Origin: Halobaculum sp. MBLA0147
GTDB taxonomy: Archaea; Halobacteriota; Halobacteria; Halobacteriales; Haloferacaceae
DNA: 64,000 nucleotides
Direction of reading: 5' to 3'
Assembly: GCF_041361345.1 (NCBI RefSeq)
Contig: NZ_JBGKAD010000004.1
Span: forward strand, 62,001-126,000
Below, piece after piece: positions 25,378-33,314 of this stretch; position 1 is the first letter of the stretch; each line of letters starts with the position of its first letter. A model generated the notes under the pieces. The model was not told the origin of the DNA, made no database searches, and was given only the letters and a program-made list of their open reading frames with translations. Made by a program: the position numbers and the translations under genes.

Positions 25378-26331
25378 ATGTCGCAGGCAACACTCACAGG
25401 TGTTGATGGACAACTGTCATCCCACGAGTCTCACGGCCTCCACGACTACCTCGAGTCTGAACTCACATCCGACGAACTCGCCCAGTTGCGCGAAGCACGA
25501 TGTGTCGATCCCATCGTGACTAGCCTCCCACCGCAAGGAGATGTTGCTCCCCCAGACCCAGACAAGGTCAGCGGGACGATCAAGATCAAGCCGATCCTCG
25601 AAGCGCGGACCAGCCGCGCAACGAAGCCACAAGAGAAGTGGCACGAACCGCTTCCGAGCCGTGTCACACTCACCGAGCTGGTATACACGCTCTCGACAGC
25701 CACACTGACAACTGCTCCAATCGTTTCACAGGCCACAGTTTCCCTCCTCAGCCGGAGTCTCCTCACGATAGATGCACCGCTGACACCGGAACTGACAGAC
25801 ATGATCGGCCGCAGCGCGAAGCTCTCGCCGGAAGCAGCCACCACTCGGCCTCACGAGCCTTCAGACTCGGAAGTCAACTGGGGCTACCTCGGAGACGTCA
25901 ACGGTGAACCACGGTCAATTCCAACGCGCAACGATGGGACACCCACCCTCCCGCCAGAGGTCAAACCGATCTCCATCGAGACTGCGCTCACAAATCTCAG
26001 GGGAACCGGGGGGCATCGCATCTCACCGAGCGAGATGGACTGTCCGACATTCGAAGAGACCGCACAGACAGCCGTTGCGCTTGCTGAACTACTGATGGAC
26101 ATCCGGACAGCAACACTCGTTCGCGGCCCGCTCGCCGATCTCTGTGATGACCTCGGCATTGAGGTAGGCCCGTTCATCACGGATCTCGACGACGAACTCC
26201 AACAAGCCGTCCAGTCGAGTGGGGACTCCGGGACAACAGAAGCCAGCGCAACATCCGCTGACGCCTGCGGCGACGGCGATGGTGGTAGTGAGACTGAGTC
26301 CAGCGAGCAAACCGGTCTCGCGAGTTTCTGA
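25378..26331 (+). CDS. Hypothetical protein with C-terminal PIP box
   Basis: 317 residues; the ATG at 25378 is preferred over an in-frame GTG at 25369 because the box lies 24 nt upstream. The body is helical with a conserved-looking SGTIKIKPILEARTSR (about 60-75) and TFEETAQTAVALAELLMDIRTATLVRG (about 226-252). A low-complexity acidic tail ends exactly in QTGLASF (311-317), fitting Q-x-x-L-x-x-F of PCNA-binding peptides. The terminal position and flexible tail are typical of PCNA clients. No enzymatic motif was found. It lies between the methylase pair and the CobT-like gene. Confidence 0.65.
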   Translation: MSQATLTGVDGQLSSHESHGLHDYLESELTSDELAQLREARCVDPIVTSLPPQGDVAPPDPDKVSGTIKIKPILEARTSRATKPQEKWHEPLPSRVTLTELVYTLSTATLTTAPIVSQATVSLLSRSLLTIDAPLTPELTDMIGRSAKLSPEAATTRPHEPSDSEVNWGYLGDVNGEPRSIPTRNDGTPTLPPEVKPISIETALTNLRGTGGHRISPSEMDCPTFEETAQTAVALAELLMDIRTATLVRGPLADLCDDLGIEVGPFITDLDDELQQAVQSSGDSGTTEASATSADACGDGDGGSETESSEQTGLASF

Positions 26332-26350
26332 GCAGTAGGCTTTCTTTTCC

Positions 26351-26367
26351 CGAAGAGTCCACAGAGC
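26351..26367 (+). repeat. CGAAGA-N-CCCAC intergenic motif, copy 4
   Basis: CCGAAGAGTCCACAGAGC, 46 nt upstream of the box at 26397 and 20 nt after a stop codon. Confidence 0.4.
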
Positions 26368-26396
26368 GAGAGCCACCCCACTCCGTCGTCTGAATG

Positions 26397-26409
26397 TTTG
26401 TACCTCCAG
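26397..26409 (+). promoter_or_regulatory. GTTTGTAC-CAG box (TTTGTAC-CTC-CAG)
   Basis: Copy 13. It starts 24 nt before the ATG at 26421. Confidence 0.75.
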
Positions 26410-26420
26410 AGGTGACCGAG

Positions 26421-29060
26421 ATGAGTACCAACCTCCAGCCGTCGCGAGCGACGGAGAAACTCCAGCCGTCCCCGACGGAGCTCCGGTCAGGCAGCGAGCG
26501 TCGCCGCAAGCTGCAGACCTACGTTGAGGGACTGCTCCCGGCCGACGTGAGGGCCAACGTCGACGTTGAACTCCACGAGCAAATCCCGACGGCCGCGGTC
26601 GTCCCAACGAGCGACGACGCCGTCACCCATGCTGAAAACGGGCTCCCAGAGGAGGCCGCCCGCCAACTCGACACGGACACCGACGCCGATTTCAAGATCA
26701 TCATCACCGCTCGTGAGATTCCACTCGAGAATACGCCTTTCGACGATCAGGCCACCGTCGACCGTGCGTTCCAGTTCGGCGCTGCACTCCACGAAGTCCT
26801 CCACATCCTCAAAACCGCGAGCGGCCGCCAAGCCGAACTCGTCGACGATCAGGTAGCCGACCAGCACCAACCATACGTCAACCGCCTGCTAAACCTGATC
26901 GAGGACAGCGCCATCGAATACGAAGCCCGCGAGATCGACGACTTCACCGAAACCGCCGGCAATCGCCTTACGCTTACACAGTCGATTCTCCGGGAGTCTG
27001 TCGACACTGTCAATCCAGATGATCCGATCACGCTCGGGTTCCGTCGCGCCATCGACGAGGCACTCCTCGATATGCTCCTGTTCAATAGGGGGAAATTCCG
27101 GGCACTGATGAACCCGAGCGACGACCGCGTTCAGTTCCAGAACGCGGACGTTCGAACGGCGTTTCTCGCCATCTCGAAGGAACTCGCCAGCTTCGCACGA
27201 GAGGTCCGTACCTACCGGTCCGTCGGGGACGGCGTCCACGACCACGACAAGACGGCGTCGATTGACCGCGCACAGGCCGTGATCGACTTCTTCCAAGGCA
27301 CCATCAAGCCACGGCTCGAAGACCTCAGCGACACCACTGACTCAGAAAGTCACCAACAACAGACACAATCGCCACAGTCACACCAGGACGCGCACGAGTC
27401 GGTGACACAGCAGGCAACCGACCGGCCGACCGTGATCGAGCCGGACACATCCGACACCGCCGAGACTGACGAAAGCGACGCCGATGATCAGGAGAGTGCT
27501 GATTCGGAAGACGTGGCGACCGACACGTCTGCGGCAGAGAGCGGTCGCGACGGCGACGCGAGCGCGTCCATCGCGTCCGACCAGTCCGACCAGTCTGCGG
27601 CAGGTAGCGACGGTGCAGCACAGGCACGCGACACCACAGAAGGCGACGGTAGCGACCCCAGTGGCGACCGGTCGAGTGAACAGGAGGCCGACCGCGGCGA
27701 CAGCAAGAGCGAAACGGCACAGACACCTGCTGATAGCGGCACAGACCCGACCGACGCGTCACCCGACCAGGACTCCCAAAGTGAGTCTGGAAGCCAGCAG
27801 GCGTCGCTCACGGCGTTCAACGCTGACGCCAGTGACTCCGATGCCGACACCCGCGACAACCAGGAGAGTGCTGACAGTGCGTCCACCAGTGAAGCAGGCA
27901 GTGAGTCGGACAGCCAGTCTGACACACCTGATCACCAAGATGGCGACGCCGACAGCGATGAGTCTGGGTCGGCGTCCGCGGATCAGGCAAGAGAGTCGTC
28001 ACCACAGCCCGACACAGAGGCGACAAGTGAAGCCCCCGACGCAGGTGACGACGACCACACGTCCGACGAGAAAGCGCCCAACGAGTCGAGCGCAGCGGAC
28101 TCCGAGTCGGCTCAAGACACGACTCCAGCACACGACGCGACGCCGAGCGACGTGGACCTCTCACACGACGCCGACGCTGTCGACCGCGAACAGGATCGAG
28201 CGGCACCGGCACTGAGCCGCGTGGAAGACGAGATCAGCCGGCTCGACGCTGAACTGGACCGCGACGAACACGCCGACCTCTCGAACGGGCAAGGCGGCTA
28301 CGGCGACATTGAGGAGATTTCAGTCCTCCCGGAGCCACCGCGTACCACTGGCACAGTCCCCTCCTGGGACGAGATCCAGCAAGAGAAGGATCGCGTCGCC
28401 GACCGGCTCGCCAACGCGCTCCGACTCTCACAACCAGACGACACTCGTCGCGGCGTATCGACAGGAACACTCGACACGACGGCAGTCCACAAAGTCGGCA
28501 CCGGACAAACCGGCATCTTCGCGAGAGATATGCCGGGCGAGGACAAAGAGTACGTCCTCACGCTGGTTCTTGACCGCAGTGGCTCAATGGGGGGCAGAAC
28601 CAACAGCCTGATCGGCACGGCAGTGCGCGCTGTCGGGCTCTTCGCAGCCGCCGCAGAGGAACTCGCGATGGACGTCGCGATCATCGACTTCTACGACGAG
28701 GAGGCCCGGCTCATCAAGCCTGTCGCGACCGATCTCGAGTACGTTCACGACCGCCTTCTCACCGACGAGACAAGTGGTGGAACGCCGCTCTCGGACGCGC
28801 TCGAACTCGCAGTCGCGCACACACGAAGCCAGCAGAAAGAACCACTCGTCGTCTCCGTGACCGACGGAGCGCCAGCAAGCAACAGCGACTGCATCGATGT
28901 CATCAAATCCGCACGGCTCCCGGTCGCCGGCATCCGCATTGGTGCCGAAGCAGCCGATGACCGCCTTGCAGAGGCGTTCGTCGAACACACGTGCCTTCCA
29001 TCGGGGGACAACCTCGTCGACACGCTCGACCGATTTGCGGCCAGTCTGACCGGCCTCTGA
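26421..29060 (+). CDS. CobT-like VWA protein with long acidic linker
   Basis: 879 residues. The N-terminal domain (about 10-300) resembles CobT-type proteins and holds an HEVLH motif (H124, E125, H128) near helices suited to metal or structural roles. A very acidic Ser/Asp/Gln-rich linker spans about 305-620 and contains QASLTAF (460-466), a PIP-box-like motif. The C-terminal von Willebrand A domain has a full MIDAS: D718-R-S720-G-S722, T788 and D815. VWA proteins of this kind pair with MoxR/CobS ATPases, here the gene at 21903. In cobaltochelatase they form the chaperone part; homologues on viruses and plasmids have unknown targets. The PIP motif suggests recruitment to the replisome, which is inference. 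Confidence 0.8.
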   Translation: MSTNLQPSRATEKLQPSPTELRSGSERRRKLQTYVEGLLPADVRANVDVELHEQIPTAAVVPTSDDAVTHAENGLPEEAARQLDTDTDADFKIIITAREIPLENTPFDDQATVDRAFQFGAALHEVLHILKTASGRQAELVDDQVADQHQPYVNRLLNLIEDSAIEYEAREIDDFTETAGNRLTLTQSILRESVDTVNPDDPITLGFRRAIDEALLDMLLFNRGKFRALMNPSDDRVQFQNADVRTAFLAISKELASFAREVRTYRSVGDGVHDHDKTASIDRAQAVIDFFQGTIKPRLEDLSDTTDSESHQQQTQSPQSHQDAHESVTQQATDRPTVIEPDTSDTAETDESDADDQESADSEDVATDTSAAESGRDGDASASIASDQSDQSAAGSDGAAQARDTTEGDGSDPSGDRSSEQEADRGDSKSETAQTPADSGTDPTDASPDQDSQSESGSQQASLTAFNADASDSDADTRDNQESADSASTSEAGSESDSQSDTPDHQDGDADSDESGSASADQARESSPQPDTEATSEAPDAGDDDHTSDEKAPNESSAADSESAQDTTPAHDATPSDVDLSHDADAVDREQDRAAPALSRVEDEISRLDAELDRDEHADLSNGQGGYGDIEEISVLPEPPRTTGTVPSWDEIQQEKDRVADRLANALRLSQPDDTRRGVSTGTLDTTAVHKVGTGQTGIFARDMPGEDKEYVLTLVLDRSGSMGGRTNSLIGTAVRAVGLFAAAAEELAMDVAIIDFYDEEARLIKPVATDLEYVHDRLLTDETSGGTPLSDALELAVAHTRSQQKEPLVVSVTDGAPASNSDCIDVIKSARLPVAGIRIGAEAADDRLAEAFVEHTCLPSGDNLVDTLDRFAASLTGL

Positions 29061-29062
29061 CG

Positions 29063-29542
29063 ATGCTCCGCGAAGCCTCTCTCGCTGCCGACACCGTGGA
29101 ACAGGCCGACGCCGACTGGTGGACCGACCTAGACGCACCAATCGCAGTGGTCAGTACTCCAGATCGCCTCGCAGCAGTGCGGCCATTCCCAGACTCGGTC
29201 GCACCAGAGATCACAACCTGGTGTATCAACGAGTACCTCAACCAGTCAAGCACTGAGCCAGTCGCGACGACGGTCCTCTTGCTCGAGAAACGCGGGGTCT
29301 TCCAGCGCCACCAACCGCTGTATCGGGCGACAGAGGCGACACGTGACGGCGGGACCGTGATCCACTCTGCGCCCAACTTCACCCCTGAATCGAAAGCTGC
29401 CACACCCGTCGATCAGGTGGTCGCAGGCTACGAGTCCGAGGACCGCTACGTCCGCACACGATACCGAGTGGCGACTCTAGACACCTCTGCACAGGAAGGC
29501 TCTACCACGCTTGCTGAGTTTTCTGCTGCCACCGACGGCTGA
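29063..29542 (+). CDS. Hypothetical protein
   Basis: 159 residues, starting 2 nt after the CobT-like stop, so it is very probably co-translated. It looks like a compact alpha/beta domain: VVSTPDRLAAVRPFPDSVAPEITTWCINEYL, then a beta strand region (TTVLLLEKRGVFQRHQPLYRAT). The C-terminal STTLAEFSAATDG contains S-x-x-L-x-x-F, a PIP-like motif lacking the glutamine. Position suggests a role tied to the VWA/AAA+ pair. Family not recognised. Confidence 0.6.
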   Translation: MLREASLAADTVEQADADWWTDLDAPIAVVSTPDRLAAVRPFPDSVAPEITTWCINEYLNQSSTEPVATTVLLLEKRGVFQRHQPLYRATEATRDGGTVIHSAPNFTPESKAATPVDQVVAGYESEDRYVRTRYRVATLDTSAQEGSTTLAEFSAATDG

Positions 29543-29549
29543 AGCTCGT

Positions 29550-30467
29550 ATGGCAACACAGCACCACTCCGCTGCCTCCCACGCGTTCACCAACTCATGG
29601 CGATGGCCGACAAGCTTCGAAACATGGGTTCGAGAGAATCTCCCAGAGGGGAAAACGCTCAACGTCGCCGCAGGCCTCTCGCCGGTGGGCGACGTTCGTG
29701 TTGACCTGCAGACACCAGCCGAGATCATCAACTCGCTCGATGACGACGACCGCGTCACCGACCACGATGTTCGCGAGGTCGCAGCCGACGTGATCGCGCC
29801 CGACGCACCGCTGACCGATCCGGTCAGACAGCTTCTGGACGCAGAGACGCCACACGACTGCGGGGCCAAGGAAGCGCTCGACACGGCACCGACCATCCGC
29901 GCAGATATCTTCAAGCCGGCCCTCCCACTCGCCGATGACGCATTTTCAGGGACCGTCGCCGATCCGCCGTGGAAAGACCTCACAGCGGAAGAGGAGCAGG
30001 CGCTCGTCGACGAGCTCGTCCGAGTCACCAAGCCCGGTGGAACGCTCATGTTGAACGCGTGGTTCCTGCCGACGCATCGCTGCGTGACGATCGACGAGGT
30101 GTTCCTTCGTGCAGATACCGACCGGCATCAACACGGCACACCGTCCGCAAGCTTCGCCGCGGTCGCGACAGTCCACGCCTCTCACGCCGAGGCCGTCGCG
30201 GCTGGGACGGTCCTCTCCCCTGGCGTTGAACACTGTCCGGACATCGAGGACTTTCGCGATCGGGCCGCGATCAACCTCGCTACCGATCTGCACGTGCGTG
30301 GCAATATCTCTCCCGAAGCAGTCCGGCTCACGCCACTCGTCGACGACACCACCGCCTGTCCACAGTGTGGTGAGACCGACCTACGCCTCGGAAGAGGACC
30401 AACAGGCCTTGACCTCCTCCACGTCCTTCAGGACGTGGAATCCGACCTTCAGATTTCCGCCAAGTGA
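29550..30467 (+). CDS. DPPW-type SAM-dependent methyltransferase with zinc ribbon
   Basis: 305 residues. A class I methyltransferase fold is indicated by LNVAAGLSPVGDVRVDL (SAM-binding region, about 37-53), AFSGTVADPPWKDL with DPPW at 138-141 (the catalytic motif of N6-adenine or N4-cytosine amino-methylases of the MT-A70 kind), and ELVRVTKPGGTLMLNAWF (about 158-175). A C-terminal zinc half-ribbon CPQCG is near residue 273. The target could be DNA or RNA adenine. The last 20 codons run into a 9-bp palindrome (30418-30439) that may belong to an inserted element, so the native C-terminus may have been replaced. It is 7 nt downstream of the previous gene. Confidence 0.75.
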   Translation: MATQHHSAASHAFTNSWRWPTSFETWVRENLPEGKTLNVAAGLSPVGDVRVDLQTPAEIINSLDDDDRVTDHDVREVAADVIAPDAPLTDPVRQLLDAETPHDCGAKEALDTAPTIRADIFKPALPLADDAFSGTVADPPWKDLTAEEEQALVDELVRVTKPGGTLMLNAWFLPTHRCVTIDEVFLRADTDRHQHGTPSASFAAVATVHASHAEAVAAGTVLSPGVEHCPDIEDFRDRAAINLATDLHVRGNISPEAVRLTPLVDDTTACPQCGETDLRLGRGPTGLDLLHVLQDVESDLQISAK

Positions 30468-30737
30468 GGCGTTCGAGGTTCCAACCCGCACTCGGAGGGA
30501 ACCGGCGACACACCGGAGGAACTCTCGTTTGTCTCCCTCGTAGGGCTGTGGCCCGGCCAATGAGGCCCCATCGGACTCCGTGTCATCGCCGTGCGAACCA
30601 CCGCCGGTTCGCCACCCCTTGTGGTTCGGGGACGGCCTCTCACCGAGTCCGTAGCAACCGAATTAACGGGGCCACAGTCATAAACCCATTGACAAACGAG
30701 CCAGGTGTCCGCTTGACCCCCGCCTGAAGACGGGGGT
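30418..30737. mobile_element. Candidate non-autonomous IS200/IS605-type (PATE-like) element
   Basis: A perfect hairpin TCCACGTCC-TTCA-GGACGTGGA (30418-30439) stands at the left and ACCCCCG-N8-CGGGGGT (30716-30737) at the right, each preceded by TTGAC (30409-30413 and 30713-30717). About 250 nt between them have no convincing gene. Subterminal palindromes without terminal inverted repeats are the mark of IS200/IS605 elements, and palindrome-associated elements of this kind are known in haloarchaea. The left end lies inside the 3' end of the methyltransferase gene. The assignment is by structure only. The gap between genes here is 30468-30897. Confidence 0.35.
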
Positions 30738-30870
30738 ATGCGCTCGTATCTTTATCAGGCATCGGCCAGCCACTCACTGTACGTGTGCACAGGTTGCGAG
30801 TTCCCTGCTCGCGCGTCTGAACTCGACACGAGCGACCCCCCAGAAGATGATACTCCCTAGCACCGGAACG

Positions 30871-30883
30871 TTTGTACGACCAG
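30871..30883 (+). promoter_or_regulatory. GTTTGTAC-CAG box (TTTGTAC-GAC-CAG)
   Basis: Copy 14. It starts 27 nt before the ATG of a 21-codon ORF at 30898 and about 190 nt before the PCNA start at 31067. Confidence 0.7.
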
Positions 30884-30897
30884 ATGAAGGTGAGCCG

Positions 30898-30963
30898 ATG
30901 GACAGACTGACAGGCATGCCGCCGCCGCACCACACCCCGCGCTCCAAGCCGATGTCCCTCTAG
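30898..30963 (+). CDS. Possible 21-residue leader peptide or microprotein
   Basis: A 21-codon ORF begins with ATG exactly 27 nt after the start of a GTTTGTAC-CAG box and ends 12 nt before the next box (30976). Its peptide is rich in Pro, His and Arg. Two boxes flank it before the PCNA gene, so it may be a true small protein, an upstream ORF that tunes PCNA expression, or a remnant. Its length gives no statistical support. Confidence 0.3.
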   Translation: MDRLTGMPPPHHTPRSKPMSL

Positions 30964-30975
30964 CGCTCACACGAG

Positions 30976-30988
30976 TTTGTGCGTGCAG
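30976..30988 (+). promoter_or_regulatory. GTTTGTAC-CAG box (TTTGTGC-GTG-CAG)
   Basis: Copy 15. It starts 19 nt before an in-frame ATG at 30995 and 91 nt before the ATG at 31067 of the PCNA gene. Confidence 0.65.
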
Positions 30989-31066
30989 AGGTGGATGGAC
31001 CGACCGTCGGGGCAACCCCGAAAACCACTGTGCCTGTGCAGGCTCACAGGCGATGTTCGATTTTCC

Positions 31067-32224
31067 ATGTCCGCAAACGCCAACTCCGACAGCACCGACG
31101 CCGAGACCAACAATGCCGACACCGACGCCGACAGCGGTGGCCCGACGATGACGATCCACGGTGAGAGTAGTGACGACGCTGAGAACCAGACCGAAGCCAA
31201 CGAAGCCGCTTCCGATGGTGCCGATGCCGAATCCAGCGCCAATGCGGAGGCCAACGAAGCAGTCGACGAAGCGGCAGATGCGGACGCAGACGCCGCAGAT
31301 GTCGATGCCGACACGAGTGCCAGCTCCGATGTCGAGGCCAGTGGCGCCGACAGTGATGCCGGTACCGAGGACGTCGCCGACGCAGCAGACGCCGAGGAAG
31401 GAAGTGAGGCCGCGGAGAACGCCGGTGGCGACACTGAGGATGACGAGGAGGATGGGATCGACACGAACGCCGTCCCGTCCGACGACGTGCATGTCGTGGC
31501 CGACGCATCGCTTCTTCGCGACTTCCTGGGTGTCGCGTCGGCAATCGACGACGAAACACGCCTCCTCGTCCGAGAGGACGGCATCCACATCAAACTCGTC
31601 GATCCCGCGAGCGTCGCAATGGCAGACGCCACACTCCGGCGGTCCAGCCTTGAGAACTTCTCGCCGTCCGTCGGAACGATCGCAGTCGACCTCGATCGAC
31701 TCCAGAGCTACCTGAAGACTGCAGACAGCAACGACCTCGTCGATCTTCACTACGACAGCGACACGCGGAAGCTGGAGATCAACGCCGGTGGGATGCACTT
31801 CTCGATGGGGACCATCCAGCCGGAGTCGCTTCAAGAGATTCCTGAGATCCCGGAGCTGGAGTTGCCGACAACCGCTACCGTGGACAAGAGCGTGTTCAGC
31901 CGTGGACTGAGCGCCGCAGACCTCACCAGCGACTACGTCTCGCTGGCCGGCGACCCTGACGAGAACACGTTCGTGGTCTCCGCGTCTGGCGACACCGACG
32001 ACATGCGGTTCGAAATCGACGCAGATCGCGCCGAAGCGCTGGACCTCGACGAGACGGAAGCGCTGTTCGCGCTGGAGTACCTCAAGGAAGTCGAGAGTGG
32101 CCTCCCGAGCGGCGACCTGACCATTCGGACGGGCGACGACTTCCCGACCAAGATCTCCGTGGACACGGACGCCATCAACGCTCTCTACATGGTAGCACCG
32201 CGAATCGATCCGGACGACGCCTGA
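31067..32224 (+). CDS. pcn: PCNA sliding clamp with acidic N-terminal extension
   Basis: 385 residues from ATG 31067; an in-frame ATG at 30995, 19 nt after a box, would add 24 basic residues. From about residue 141 the sequence is a complete PCNA: VVADASLLRDFLGVASAIDDETRLLVREDGIHIKLVDPASVAMADATL opens domain 1, IAVDLDRLQSYLKTA and LEINAGGMHFSMGTI follow, the interdomain linker carries the IPEIPELELP stretch, and MVAPRIDPDDA ends it. Residues 1-138 are an Asp/Ala/Glu repeat with almost no basic residues, absent from ordinary PCNA. PCNA rings tether polymerases, nucleases and methylases to DNA. Many proteins of this window carry matching PIP motifs. The extension may steer partner choice or keep the clamp from host complexes; this is inference. 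Confidence 0.88.
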   Translation: MSANANSDSTDAETNNADTDADSGGPTMTIHGESSDDAENQTEANEAASDGADAESSANAEANEAVDEAADADADAADVDADTSASSDVEASGADSDAGTEDVADAADAEEGSEAAENAGGDTEDDEEDGIDTNAVPSDDVHVVADASLLRDFLGVASAIDDETRLLVREDGIHIKLVDPASVAMADATLRRSSLENFSPSVGTIAVDLDRLQSYLKTADSNDLVDLHYDSDTRKLEINAGGMHFSMGTIQPESLQEIPEIPELELPTTATVDKSVFSRGLSAADLTSDYVSLAGDPDENTFVVSASGDTDDMRFEIDADRAEALDLDETEALFALEYLKEVESGLPSGDLTIRTGDDFPTKISVDTDAINALYMVAPRIDPDDA

Positions 32225-32255
32225 CGCTCCCCGCACACCTACTTATTGATTCACA

Positions 32256-32516
32256 ATGTCAACAGAGTGGAAGCAAACTCACAGCGTCACGTGCGTCTTG
32301 TGCGGTGGGCTGGCAGACGAACGCCGCACACAGAAAATCGAGCCGAAAAACCTCACCGGAGCAGACGAAGTCAGGCGCCCCGAGGAAACTCAACTGATCC
32401 GGGACATCGCAGACGCAGTAGGCAGTGGCGAAGCACATCCCGAATGCTTCACCAAGGTGAGGGAGGCTGAACTTGATCCGACAGGAGTAGATCTGGAACC
32501 GCGCGAGCATCGGTGA
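32256..32516 (+). CDS. Small zinc-binding protein
   Basis: 86 residues. CVLCGG near residue 14 and HPECF near residue 62 give a C-x2-C ... H-x2-C set suited to one zinc ion. The first residues (MSTEWKQTHSVTC) lead straight into the finger, and the rest is acidic. It lies 31 nt after PCNA with no box of its own, so it may be on the PCNA transcript. Such small haloarchaeal zinc proteins are very common and poorly understood; function unknown. Confidence 0.6.
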   Translation: MSTEWKQTHSVTCVLCGGLADERRTQKIEPKNLTGADEVRRPEETQLIRDIADAVGSGEAHPECFTKVREAELDPTGVDLEPREHR

Positions 32517-32604
32517 AAACGACTGACGAACTCGTCTGTACGCGAATTCAATTCTGGTCCTCGTGGCCGGTATGGCTCGGTTCGATTCCGGGCAGGACAT
32601 TTGT

Positions 32605-33219
32605 ATGGCTTCCCAGCCTCACCACACGTTCAAGACGCTGCCAAAGGCGTTGAAAACCGAAGATCCAGACGTAGTGCATTCACAACTGATCGCCGCGCTC
32701 GCCGATCCGTGGGAAGTCGGCGAAATCGAATTTCGAGACAACTCACATATCGAACGCGATCGGCGCCCACTCGCGAACTTTCCTGCGCCGCTGGTAGCAA
32801 CGACCGTCACCAACCCCGACACAGATGCATTCATTAGAGTTGACCCGTACGACCACCGGCCAGCGGGCTGGGAAGACCCGCTGTTTCTCGGCCAACGCGT
32901 TCTCGCAGCGCAGCCGGACACAGACACTGAACCACAGTATCTGACAGCGCCAAACCCAACCCACCCAGACATCAATCAGTGCGACGTCGTCCCCACCGAA
33001 AGCCATGCAGAGCTCATAGCACGCACTGCACGCTCAACGGTCCACACACTCCCTGACGAAGTGAAACAGAACGACGCAGAACAACCGATTTACAACCGGC
33101 CACCGTACGTGATCCCAGAGCCGATCAACGCACTTCGGACTGCGGTCGCTGCAGCGAACGAACATGCCAAAGATGAGTCAATCCAATCCGAACAAGTAAG
33201 CTTCAAGAGGTTCTGCTGA
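32605..33219 (+). CDS. Hypothetical protein ending in a PIP-box-like motif
   Basis: 204 residues from ATG 32605 (in-frame ATG 32572 and GTG 32563 are alternatives; none has a clean promoter). The protein is polar with several Pro-rich loops (PTHPDINQCDVVPTESHAELIARTARSTVHTLPDEV) and a helical C-terminal part (PEPINALRTAVAAANEHAKDES). It ends in QVSFKRFC, where Q197-x-x-F200-x-x-F203 fits a PCNA-interacting motif with one extra Cys. It follows the PCNA gene and its small zinc neighbour, which supports a link to the clamp. Family not recognised. Confidence 0.6.
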   Translation: MASQPHHTFKTLPKALKTEDPDVVHSQLIAALADPWEVGEIEFRDNSHIERDRRPLANFPAPLVATTVTNPDTDAFIRVDPYDHRPAGWEDPLFLGQRVLAAQPDTDTEPQYLTAPNPTHPDINQCDVVPTESHAELIARTARSTVHTLPDEVKQNDAEQPIYNRPPYVIPEPINALRTAVAAANEHAKDESIQSEQVSFKRFC

Positions 33220-33314
33220 AGACCAGATATAAAAGGTGGCATACAAATGCTAGACTCGCCTAACAATCAAGGTAGTGGACCTCTACCGGCAAACCAATTC
33301 CGGGACATCCAGCA

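Noticed and set aside
27330-28230. Long low-complexity region that could be taken for a separate gene or satellite
   Set aside because: It is in frame with the CobT-like protein and links its N-terminal and VWA domains; acidic linkers of this kind are usual in such proteins.
30857-32236. 459-codon open frame on the minus strand opposite PCNA
   Set aside because: It mirrors the Asp/Ala repeats of the PCNA extension and the GC-rich third positions; the + strand frame is a recognisable PCNA.
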